NCBI GenBank assembly: GCA_031292055.1
Contig: JARLHV010000139.1
Coordinates: 1-50,558 of the forward strand
Direction of reading: 5' to 3'
DNA length: 50,558 nt
Source of the DNA: Desulfosporosinus sp.
GTDB lineage: Bacteria > Bacillota > Desulfitobacteriia > Desulfitobacteriales > Desulfitobacteriaceae
Shown one piece after another: positions 15,388 through 23,216 of this stretch. The notes below the pieces were generated by a model, which was given only the letters and a program-made list of their open reading frames with translations, was not told the origin of the DNA and made no database searches. Position numbers and translations under genes: made by a program. Each line of letters begins with the position of its first letter. Position 1 is the stretch's first letter.

Positions 15388-18021
15388 ATGAGTGACAAGC
15401 TGACCCCAATTTCCTTTAAAAAACTGATGCGTTGGGTGCGCGAGGAATACAAACAAAATCAAACGATTTTTGGCGTACCTGCGTCGAAATTTTATCGGAA
15501 AACGACTGCTCCGTATATTCGATTTTTGGGGGAAACCTTGGACACGCCTGTCGGACCCGCTGCTGGTCCACACACCCAACTAGCACAAAATATCATCGCT
15601 GCGTATCTGTGTGGGGGCCGTTTCTTTGAGTTGAAATCCGTTCAAATCATGGATGAGTTAGAATTTCCTAAGCCTTGTATCCGAGCGGAGGACGAAGGCT
15701 ATAACACTGAGTGGTCTACGGAACTTTCAATTAGAGGCGCTTTCGACGAGTACATAAAAGCCTGGTTTGTGCTCCATGTTCTGCAAAAAGAGCTGTTTAA
15801 ACAAAGCGAGCGGGGCTTTATGTTTAATATGAGTGTGGGGTATGACCTGAAAGGGATTCAAGCTTCTAAAGTTGATCAATTTATTGAAGGTTTGAAAGAT
15901 GCCTCACAGACAGCCATTTTTCAAGAATGTCGTGCAGTTTTATTGGCAGAACGAGAGGGTTTTGAAGAAGTGGACCGTGCGTTTGTTGAAAAAATTTCTC
16001 CCCATATTTGCACGTCCATAACCTTATCAACCATGCATGGCTGCCCGCCGACGGAGATAGAAGCTATCATAAAATACCTGATCAGCGCCAAGAAGCTGCA
16101 TACCTTTGTGAAGATGAATCCGACGCTTTTGGGTTATGCGTATGTCAGAAACACCTTCGACACGATGGGTTACAGTTATATTGAACTTACTGAGGAGTCC
16201 TTTACGCATGATCTTCAGTTTGAGGACGGCGTTGAAATGTTAAAACGTCTTCAAGCTTTTGCTCTGGAGAAGCAAAAAGACTTTGGGGTTAAGCTGTCGA
16301 ACACGTTGCCGGTTAAGATTATGAAATCAGAATTACCGGGGGACGAGATGTACCTGTCTGGTCGGGCTCTTTATCCCTTGACGATAAATCTGGCCTACAA
16401 ATTGGCCTCGGCCTTCAAAGGGGATTTGAAGATTTCCTATTCAGGGGGAGCCGATGCCTTTAATATTGAGCAAATCTTGGCCACGGGAATTGGGCCGATC
16501 ACAGTGGCAACGACCTTGTTAAAGCCCGGCGCTTACCTGCGCTTGAAACAATTAGCGGAACTCGTAGATCCTCTACTTGATAAGCAGGAGTTGACGCAAC
16601 TAGATTTAGCAAAGTTGAACGTTCTCGCCGCAAGCGCATTGGACGATGCCAATTATCATAAAGGTAAGAGAGCTCTGAACAGTCGCAAACTAGAGCGCCC
16701 GCTGCCTTTAAGCGATTGTTTTATTGCACCTTGCGTCGCAGGTTGTCCGATTGAACAGGATATTCCAGAGTATCTTCGTCTGGTGAGCGAAAAACGGTAT
16801 GAAGAAGCGTTCGAAGTAATTGTCTCCAAAAACCCGTTACCTTTTATAACCGGAACAATTTGCTACCATAACTGTATGAAGAAGTGTACGCGTTGGGACT
16901 ATGAGGAGTCGGTACATATCCGAGCCCAGAAGCTGATTGCCGCCCAAAAAGGCTTTGCAGGATTTATGCAGAAGATTTCTGGGCCAGAGTCTCAAGTGTT
17001 GGTCAAAATTGCCGTTATCGGGGCGGGTCCCTCCGGACTTTCGGCCGCCTATTTTCTCGCTAAAGCAGGCCTGGATGTCACAGTTTTCGAGCAATTGGAC
17101 AAGGCTGGTGGTGCGGTCCGATACCTTATTCCAAGCGCCAAGATCCCAAGAGCGGCTATCGAAAAAGATGTTGAACTGATCAAGAAAATGGGTGTTAAGT
17201 TTAAATTCTGGGTTCGTCCGAACGTTTCCGTCGCAGACTACAAGGCCCAAGGATTTCGTTATGTCTACCTGGCCATCGGTGCCAGCAAGGCGAATCCCTT
17301 GAATGATGAGCGCTTGAAGAATAACGGGATCAAGATTGGGGATAAGGGTGAAATTCTAGTCAATGAAGAAACGCTGGAAACCAGTGTAGAGAATGTCTTT
17401 ATTGGCGGGGATGTCCTAGCCGGACCGAGGAGTGTGGTCAGAGCCATTGCTCACGGCACAAAAGTAGCCAAAGCAATTTTGAATAAAGAACAGCTTGAAT
17501 TTAAACAAGAGTTTTCTGCCCGGATTTCCTTCAATCCTGAAAAGCAGTTGTTAGAAATTACTGACAAGAAGGGGGTCGTAGAAGCGGTTGGTGATGACGA
17601 ACAAGAAGCGAGCAGATGTTTAGAGTGCAACACAGTTTGTAATATCTGTGCGGAGGTTTGTCCCAACCGCGCTAACCTTATAATTCCAGTCAAGGGACAA
17701 GGATTCACCAATCGGAATCAGATCTTACATATGGACGGAATGTGTAATGAATGCGGAAACTGCGCGACCTTTTGTCCGTATGCGGGTGAGCCATACAAGG
17801 AAAAATTGACTTTGTTTTGGAGTGAAGAAGGCTTTAAGAATAGCTCGAATCAAGGCTTTTGGGTTGAGCAGGGTGGCACCAAACCGGTTGTTACGCTGCG
17901 TCTGAATAGCCAGATAATTAAGGCAACGTTTGATGAATTCGGCCAACCGGATGTGCCCTTGGCAAGCTCGGTTGCGGCTCTTGTTTGGACGGTGCTGGAC
18001 CAGTATCGTTATCTGTATTAA
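15388..18021 (+). CDS. ygfK: YgfK-type putative selenate reductase/flavoprotein
   Basis: 877 aa from the ATG just after the xdhC stop, with GAGGAGCG upstream. The start is a dihydropyrimidine/dihydroorotate-dehydrogenase-like TIM barrel (TPVGPAAGPHTQLAQNI, ELKSVQIMDELEFPKPCI). A glutamate-synthase-type 4Fe-4S domain follows near residues 443-520 (CVAGCPIEQDIPEYLRLV, CYHNCMKKC). Next is an FAD/NAD(P)H domain with VIGAGPSGLSAAY at about 541. Two ferredoxin-like clusters close it (CLECNTVCNICAEVCPN, MCNECGNCATFCPY). E. coli YgfK is about 150 residues longer, so some linker or C-terminal part is missing. In purine-using anaerobes it is thought to reduce the purine ring or supply low-potential electrons; the exact reaction is not established. 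Confidence 0.88.
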   Translation: MSDKLTPISFKKLMRWVREEYKQNQTIFGVPASKFYRKTTAPYIRFLGETLDTPVGPAAGPHTQLAQNIIAAYLCGGRFFELKSVQIMDELEFPKPCIRAEDEGYNTEWSTELSIRGAFDEYIKAWFVLHVLQKELFKQSERGFMFNMSVGYDLKGIQASKVDQFIEGLKDASQTAIFQECRAVLLAEREGFEEVDRAFVEKISPHICTSITLSTMHGCPPTEIEAIIKYLISAKKLHTFVKMNPTLLGYAYVRNTFDTMGYSYIELTEESFTHDLQFEDGVEMLKRLQAFALEKQKDFGVKLSNTLPVKIMKSELPGDEMYLSGRALYPLTINLAYKLASAFKGDLKISYSGGADAFNIEQILATGIGPITVATTLLKPGAYLRLKQLAELVDPLLDKQELTQLDLAKLNVLAASALDDANYHKGKRALNSRKLERPLPLSDCFIAPCVAGCPIEQDIPEYLRLVSEKRYEEAFEVIVSKNPLPFITGTICYHNCMKKCTRWDYEESVHIRAQKLIAAQKGFAGFMQKISGPESQVLVKIAVIGAGPSGLSAAYFLAKAGLDVTVFEQLDKAGGAVRYLIPSAKIPRAAIEKDVELIKKMGVKFKFWVRPNVSVADYKAQGFRYVYLAIGASKANPLNDERLKNNGIKIGDKGEILVNEETLETSVENVFIGGDVLAGPRSVVRAIAHGTKVAKAILNKEQLEFKQEFSARISFNPEKQLLEITDKKGVVEAVGDDEQEASRCLECNTVCNICAEVCPNRANLIIPVKGQGFTNRNQILHMDGMCNECGNCATFCPYAGEPYKEKLTLFWSEEGFKNSSNQGFWVEQGGTKPVVTLRLNSQIIKATFDEFGQPDVPLASSVAALVWTVLDQYRYLY

Positions 18022-18092
18022 ATCCGCATTAGCATACTCTACTTAGGGTATGATTAAGAAAAAGCCTCTAAAGCAGAGAGGATGAGGAAGAG
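18022..18092. other. short gap before ssnA
   Basis: 71 bp with a weak CATAC/GTATG pairing and the GAGGATGAGGAAGAG ribosome site of ssnA. No separate promoter is obvious, so ssnA is probably read through from ygfK. Confidence 0.35.
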
Positions 18093-19421
18093 ATGCTCAT
18101 TATAGGAAATGGTTTAGTGTTAACCATGGGTAAAAGCAATCAGGTTATCCCAAAAGGCGGCGTCCTAATCGAAGCTCGCAAGATCCGAGAAGTTGGTTTA
18201 ACGTCTGATTTGCAGTCACGGTTTCGTGAGGCAGAGTTTATCGATGCCCGCGGAAAGTTAATTATGCCAGGGATGATCAATGCCCATATGCATCTCTACA
18301 GTACCTTTGCTCGGGGTATGGATTCCAAAAGTAAACCTTCTAAAAGCTTTAGAGATATCCTGGAAGGACTTTGGTGGAAGCTTGATAAATTATTGTCTCT
18401 TGAGGACGTTTATCTCAGCGGTCTAACTCCGTTAATTGAGTGCATTAAAACAGGTACAACCACCATCATAGACCATCATGCCAGCCCTTTGGCTATTGCC
18501 GGAAGTTTAGCTACTCTCGCCAAGGCGGCCCGGGAAATCGGAGTTCGCGCCGCTTTTTGTTATGAGGTTTCAGATCGGGATGGCGCAGAGATTGCCCAAG
18601 CGGGTATTAAAGAAAATGTGAACTTTAGCGCAGCCTGTCAGGCTGATCCCGACCCTATGGTCGCGGGGATGTTTGGACTCCACGCTTCGCTAACCTTATC
18701 CGATCAAACCTTGACTACGTGCAGTGAGGCCGCTAAACGTCTGGGCGTAGGGTTTCACGTTCATGTTGCCGAAGGAAGAGAAGATCTGGAAGATTGCCTT
18801 GCTAACTATGGCATGCGGGTGGTTGAACGCTTGGATAAATTTTCTATTTTAGGGCCAAAGACCCTGGCGATTCATTGTGTGCATATTGATGATCATGAAA
18901 TCGACCTTCTCAAAGCCTCTCAAACTCAAGTGGTGCATAATCCTGAATCAAATATGGGGAACGCTGTTGGCGTAACACCCGTCCTGAAAATGCTAAAGCT
19001 CGGGGTCAAGGTGGGACTCGGAACCGATGGGTATACCTGTGATATGTTTGAGAGTGCTAAAGTGGCGAATCTACTTCATAAACATGCAGCCGCCGATCCC
19101 AGTGTCGCTTGGGGTGAAATTCCCCAGATGCTTTATGGCAATAACCCGGAGATTGCTTCAGAACTCTTTGGCGGGAAATTCGGAGAATTAGTCGAAGGCG
19201 CTTGGGCAGACGTTATTGTGGTGGATTATGTGCCGCCAACGCCGCTGGATGCTAATAATTGGACAGGGCACCTTCTCTTTGGAGTTTCTGGACGGTCTGT
19301 TGAAACGACTGTGATCAATGGGCGGGTACGTATGCTGGACAGAAAACTTATTGATATTGATGAGGTAGCTATCGGGGAACGTTCACGTGAATTGGCACAG
19401 GGTATATGGAATAGAATTTGA
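18093..19421 (+). CDS. ssnA: SsnA-type amidohydrolase
   Basis: 442 aa, standard length. It belongs to the metal-dependent amidohydrolase/deaminase superfamily: GMINAHMHLYSTFARGMD holds the His-x-His pair (65, 67), GFHVHVAEGRED (about 224) and AIHCVHID hold further metal His, and GLGTDGYTCDMFES (about 310) holds the metal Asp. SsnA is encoded beside ygfK in most purine-catabolism clusters and may open or deaminate a ring intermediate. Its exact substrate is not known. The next gene starts 10 nt after its stop. Confidence 0.88.
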   Translation: MLIIGNGLVLTMGKSNQVIPKGGVLIEARKIREVGLTSDLQSRFREAEFIDARGKLIMPGMINAHMHLYSTFARGMDSKSKPSKSFRDILEGLWWKLDKLLSLEDVYLSGLTPLIECIKTGTTTIIDHHASPLAIAGSLATLAKAAREIGVRAAFCYEVSDRDGAEIAQAGIKENVNFSAACQADPDPMVAGMFGLHASLTLSDQTLTTCSEAAKRLGVGFHVHVAEGREDLEDCLANYGMRVVERLDKFSILGPKTLAIHCVHIDDHEIDLLKASQTQVVHNPESNMGNAVGVTPVLKMLKLGVKVGLGTDGYTCDMFESAKVANLLHKHAAADPSVAWGEIPQMLYGNNPEIASELFGGKFGELVEGAWADVIVVDYVPPTPLDANNWTGHLLFGVSGRSVETTVINGRVRMLDRKLIDIDEVAIGERSRELAQGIWNRI

Positions 19422-19431
19422 GGTGATTGTG

Positions 19432-20679
19432 GTGAAGAATGTACTGGGACTACGCTGTATTAAATGTCATAAGGAAGTTCCGGCTGAGGCAGGGACGTAT
19501 ACTTGTCCGTCTTGTGGCTCAAAAGGCGGCATTATGGATGTCGAATATGACTACCAAGCGATCAATCGGATGACGACTCGTGAGCAGGTGACAAAGTCCA
19601 GAGACTATTCAATGTTTCGCTACCTGTCGTTTCTGCCGATTCGCCCAGAGTCTGCCCGCCCCCATCTGAGTGTGGGCTGGAGCCCGCTGTATAAACCGCA
19701 GGGATTGGGAAAAAGTTTAGGGATGAGTAATCTGTATATCAAAGATGATGGACAGAATCCGACCGCTTCCTTAAAGGACCGGGCCTCAATCATTGCCGTG
19801 ATTAAGGCTGGAGAGGAAAAGGCTCCGACAGTTGCCTGTTCGTCGACGGGTAATGCGGCTTCATCTTTGGCTGGAAACGCTGCTGCCATGGGACTCAAAT
19901 CAGTTATCTTTGTTCCGAGTCGTGCCCCACAAGGCAAGATTGCTCAATTGCAGATTTTTGGAGCAACCGTGATCAGTGTTCAGGGTTCTTATGATGATAC
20001 CTTTAGACTTTCGGCAGAAGCGATTGATCATTTTGGTTGGTATAATCGGAATGCGGCTATTAACCCTTACCTGGTTGAAGGCAAGAAGACGGTCGCTTTG
20101 GAGATCGCGGAGCAATTAAACTGGGACGTGCCCGACTGGGTGATCCTTTCCGTCGGAGATGGCTGCACTATAGCTGGGGTTTGGAAAGGATTTAGGGATC
20201 TCTATCAAGCGGGCTGGATTGAGCGCTTGCCGAAAATTGCAGGAGTTCAGTCGACAGGATGTTGCCCGCTCGTCGATGCCTTCCTGGAAGATCGTCCTTG
20301 GCAGCCAAAGGAAGAGAACACAATCGCTGATAGTATTGCAGTCGGCGTGCCGCGCAATCCGGATAAAGCGTTAAAGGCTGTTCGCGAATCAGGGGGTACG
20401 ATGGTTGCTGTCTCCGATGAAGCGATCTTAGCTGCGATGCGCGAACTGGGTAGGAGCAGCGGTATTTTCGGGGAACCAGCTGGTGTGGCTGGAACGGCGG
20501 GGCTCAAGGTTTTAGTTGCAAAAGGAATTATCGGAGCCAACGAAAAAGTGGTTGCGATTGTCACCGGCAATGGCTTAAAGGATATTCAGAATGCGATTAA
20601 AGCTGTAGGTGAACCCACCAAGGTTGAGCCTTCGCTAAAAGAACTTCTGCTGAAGCTTGACGAGAGGCCTGAGGTCTAA
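19432..20679 (+). CDS. threonine-synthase-like PLP enzyme
   Basis: 415 aa from a GTG at 19432 with GAGGTG 6 nt upstream; a longer frame overlaps ssnA. The N-terminus has a zinc-ribbon-like LRCIKCHKEVPAE, then CPSC. Fold-type-II PLP motifs follow: NPTASLKDRAS with the Schiff-base Lys, SSTGNAASSLAGNAAAM and LSVGDGCTIAGVWKG for phosphate contacts. It most resembles threonine synthase, but no other threonine genes lie nearby. In this context it could instead be a beta-elimination or ammonia-lyase enzyme acting on an amino acid product of the pathway, such as 2,3-diaminopropionate, in place of YgeX. That is inference from position only. Confidence 0.75.
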   Translation: MKNVLGLRCIKCHKEVPAEAGTYTCPSCGSKGGIMDVEYDYQAINRMTTREQVTKSRDYSMFRYLSFLPIRPESARPHLSVGWSPLYKPQGLGKSLGMSNLYIKDDGQNPTASLKDRASIIAVIKAGEEKAPTVACSSTGNAASSLAGNAAAMGLKSVIFVPSRAPQGKIAQLQIFGATVISVQGSYDDTFRLSAEAIDHFGWYNRNAAINPYLVEGKKTVALEIAEQLNWDVPDWVILSVGDGCTIAGVWKGFRDLYQAGWIERLPKIAGVQSTGCCPLVDAFLEDRPWQPKEENTIADSIAVGVPRNPDKALKAVRESGGTMVAVSDEAILAAMRELGRSSGIFGEPAGVAGTAGLKVLVAKGIIGANEKVVAIVTGNGLKDIQNAIKAVGEPTKVEPSLKELLLKLDERPEV

Positions 20680-20759
20680 GGTCTGATGGACTTCAACTTG
20701 TGATGCAGTGACGTAGTTTTGATTCCGCAAATGCTAGAGTTAATAATGGAGGTAGTAAA

Positions 20760-22247
20760 ATGAGAACCCTGATCGATTTAACAATTAATGAAGCACAGCT
20801 TAAGAAAACCGTGCAGAGTGTTAAAGAAAGAAACATCGTTATTCCAACTCTGGCTCAAATGAAAGACCCTGACAAGATACCTGCGAAAATCAAAGAGAAA
20901 TTACAGAAGACCGGGTTGTGGGACGTTGACCCCATTAACTTGTTCAGAATTTCCTGGAAAAACCAACCCGTAAAAGAAGGCGGCTTATATAATGCCTTAC
21001 CAAACTATGTTGAAATCCCTTCTGGGATTTCTGGTGTTAAAGCAAGAATTATTGCTATGTCAGGAAAGTATTTTCCCACCGGAGCGCATAAGGTTGGAGC
21101 GAGCTTTGCTTGTTTAGTTCCCCGTTTAGTGACCGGACAATTTGATCCGAAATATCATGAAGCAGTTTGGCCTTCGACAGGGAATTACTGCCGTGGTGGA
21201 GCCTATAATTCTGCCTTATTAGGGTGTAAGTCCATTGCTATTTTGCCAGAGAATATGAGTAAAGAGCGGTTTGAATGGCTTAAAACAGTCGCTGGAGAGG
21301 TTATCGCTACGCCTGGTTGTGAAAGTAACGTCAAAGAAATTTATGATAAAACCTGGGAACTCAAAAGAACCAGAGATAATGTTGTGATCTTTAACCAGTT
21401 TGGAGAACTGGGCAATCACTTATGGCATTATGAAGTCACGGGCAAGGCCATGGATGAGATTATCAAAGCTGAAGCTGGTGCGAAGGGCAAACTGGCAGGG
21501 GTATGTTTAACGTCAGGTTCTGCCGGCACCCTAGGGAGCGGAGATTACTTAAAAGATCAATATCCTCATGCCAAAATTGCCGTGGGTGAAGCCTTGCAAT
21601 GTCCAACCTTACTTAATAATGGTTTTGGTGACCATAGAATTGAAGGAATTGGAGATAAACATATCCCTTGGATTCATAATGTCAAAAATACGGATATGGT
21701 GATCGCTATTGATGACAATGATAGCTTGGGCATGTTCCGACTCTTTAATGAACCTACTGGACAAGACTATTTGAGAGAGCAAGGGATTTCAGAAGAGGTT
21801 ATTGCCAAGCTTTCTTGGGTCGGAATTTCCGGAGCAGCCAATATCCTAGCCTGTATCAAATTTGCCAAATACTATGAGCTTACAGAAGACGATATTGTCA
21901 TCACTGTCCTCACGGATTCTGCAGAAATGTATCAGTCGAGATTGCAAGAAATGGAAGCAGAAAGAGGAAAAGGTTATAGTCCGCTCAATGCTGCCCTTGA
22001 TCATAACAGATATGTTTTAGGCGTTAGAACGGACAGTATGGAAGAGTTAACCTATCAAAGCAAAAAGCGCATTCACAATCTCAAGTACTATACTTGGATT
22101 GAGCAACAAGAGTATGATTTAGATGAGCTCAATGCGCAGTGGTACGATTATGATAATTACTGGGGTAAGTTGCATCAGATGGGACCGGAATTAGATAAAC
22201 TGATTGAGCAATTTAATGAACGCACTGGTTTGTCAGGCAAATTATGA
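20760..22247 (+). CDS. fold-type-II PLP-dependent lyase-like enzyme
   Basis: 495 aa with TGGAGGTAG upstream. Markers are PTGAHKVGASF with the PLP Lys at about 111, WPSTGNYCRGGAYNSALLGCKSI, and a glycine-rich phosphate loop CLTSGSAGTLGSGDYL. It belongs to the tryptophan-synthase-beta/cysteine-synthase superfamily but is longer than cysteine synthase and lacks its usual N-terminal signature. Relatives are often found beside ygeW and ygeY in Clostridia. Because no ygeX is present, this gene, or the preceding one, is the best candidate for the diaminopropionate-type ammonia-lyase step. Function is not proven. The terminator-like hairpin at about 22404 follows. Confidence 0.7.
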   Translation: MRTLIDLTINEAQLKKTVQSVKERNIVIPTLAQMKDPDKIPAKIKEKLQKTGLWDVDPINLFRISWKNQPVKEGGLYNALPNYVEIPSGISGVKARIIAMSGKYFPTGAHKVGASFACLVPRLVTGQFDPKYHEAVWPSTGNYCRGGAYNSALLGCKSIAILPENMSKERFEWLKTVAGEVIATPGCESNVKEIYDKTWELKRTRDNVVIFNQFGELGNHLWHYEVTGKAMDEIIKAEAGAKGKLAGVCLTSGSAGTLGSGDYLKDQYPHAKIAVGEALQCPTLLNNGFGDHRIEGIGDKHIPWIHNVKNTDMVIAIDDNDSLGMFRLFNEPTGQDYLREQGISEEVIAKLSWVGISGAANILACIKFAKYYELTEDDIVITVLTDSAEMYQSRLQEMEAERGKGYSPLNAALDHNRYVLGVRTDSMEELTYQSKKRIHNLKYYTWIEQQEYDLDELNAQWYDYDNYWGKLHQMGPELDKLIEQFNERTGLSGKL

Positions 22248-22403
22248 AATCATACTCGCGACAACTATTGGGACTGTGATTGATGAGCGTATAGGAGAAT
22301 ACAAAGAAGTAGGAAAAATGTCCGAGGCATTTGCTTTAGATGCATGTGCGACAGGATACAAGCTCCCATACCTAAAATTAAACAGATCTCTGTAAAAATG
22401 CAG

Positions 22404-22448
22404 AAACAGTGCTTTGACATCAAGTTAGGGTACTGTTTTGTATTTTTA
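22404..22448 (+). terminator. hairpin after the PLP enzyme gene
   Basis: AAACAGT pairs with ACTGTTT across a 21-nt loop, followed by TGTATTTTTATG. It separates the preceding genes from the Hsp70-like trio. Confidence 0.5.
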
Positions 22449-22494
22449 TGCCATAAGAATTGTATGGGAACGCTAGCCCCACTCAAAGCTTACA

Positions 22495-22503
22495 TGCTAT
22501 AAT
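22495..22503 (+). promoter_or_regulatory. extended -10 promoter of the Hsp70-like trio
   Basis: TGCTATAAT gives an extended -10 with no clear -35 at the right distance. No CIRCE inverted repeat is visible between 22248 and 22559, so this trio is probably not under HrcA. Confidence 0.45.
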
Positions 22504-22559
22504 TAACCTTGAACCATACAATTATCGCATAGAGAGCTATGAATAGGGAGATCGTTTAT

Positions 22560-23216
22560 ATGATATGGAAACTATGGAACAGCAAGCAGAATAAGACTTT
22601 GAGCCATTTGCAGGAACTATTGACTCCAATCAATCAACACCTCACGCTTCTCAATCAACAGGCAACTAATAATTTAGAACAAAATGCGGAGCTGAGTGAG
22701 CAACTGCGCAAGTTGAGCCGTCTGCAGTATAAATCAGGGCAAGAAGTTCAGGGGAAATTTGAAGGGTTAAATGCTCGCTTAGATATTATGCAACAAGGGC
22801 AGGATAAGTTTAAAGATACTAAATCCCAGCTGGAAATTCTCGAACGGCAAGTTGGACAGACATGTGAAATTCTTCTCAAATGGTTAGATGATCTCGATCT
22901 TTTAGCGACCAGTTTGCAGGAACAGGGGCAAGAAGAATGGCTAAAATTATTAGGAACATGGACTTGTCAAGTTTTACAAGCCTTACAAATTCACGGTATT
23001 GGCGAAATGCAATTAGTGGGTACTAGTTTTAACCCAACCCTGGCTGAAGCTATTGGCACTATGGTTCGAAAAACCAATCCTATAGAGGAAATAGTCCGGG
23101 CTTTTCTGCCCTATGAAATTGCAGAAGTGGTTAGACGCGGCTTTATTTATAATAACGGCACACTTCTCCGCAAAGCCCAGGTAATTACTTATCAGGAGGA
23201 TGAGCATGAAAAATAA
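22560..23216 (+). CDS. GrpE-like nucleotide exchange factor, atypical
   Basis: 218 aa from the ATG at 22560 (AGGGAGA about 9 nt before); an ATG at 22539 is possible but has a weaker site. The first half is rich in Gln, Leu, Asn and Glu and reads as a long coiled coil, as in GrpE. The last part carries the GrpE head pattern: GTSFNPTLAEAIGT, then NPIEEIVRAFLPYEI, then VVRRGFIYNNGTLLRKAQV. Sequence identity to housekeeping GrpE looks low. It directly precedes an Hsp70-type gene whose start overlaps its end, which supports the assignment. Confidence 0.75.
   Translation: MIWKLWNSKQNKTLSHLQELLTPINQHLTLLNQQATNNLEQNAELSEQLRKLSRLQYKSGQEVQGKFEGLNARLDIMQQGQDKFKDTKSQLEILERQVGQTCEILLKWLDDLDLLATSLQEQGQEEWLKLLGTWTCQVLQALQIHGIGEMQLVGTSFNPTLAEAIGTMVRKTNPIEEIVRAFLPYEIAEVVRRGFIYNNGTLLRKAQVITYQEDEHEK

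Noticed and set aside
22204..22395. Small frame overlapping the end of the 495-aa PLP enzyme gene
   Set aside because: No ribosome site and most of it overlaps the enzyme gene in another frame.
22248..22559. CIRCE element for the chaperone trio
   Set aside because: No TTAGCACTC-N9-GAGTGCTAA-like palindrome could be found.
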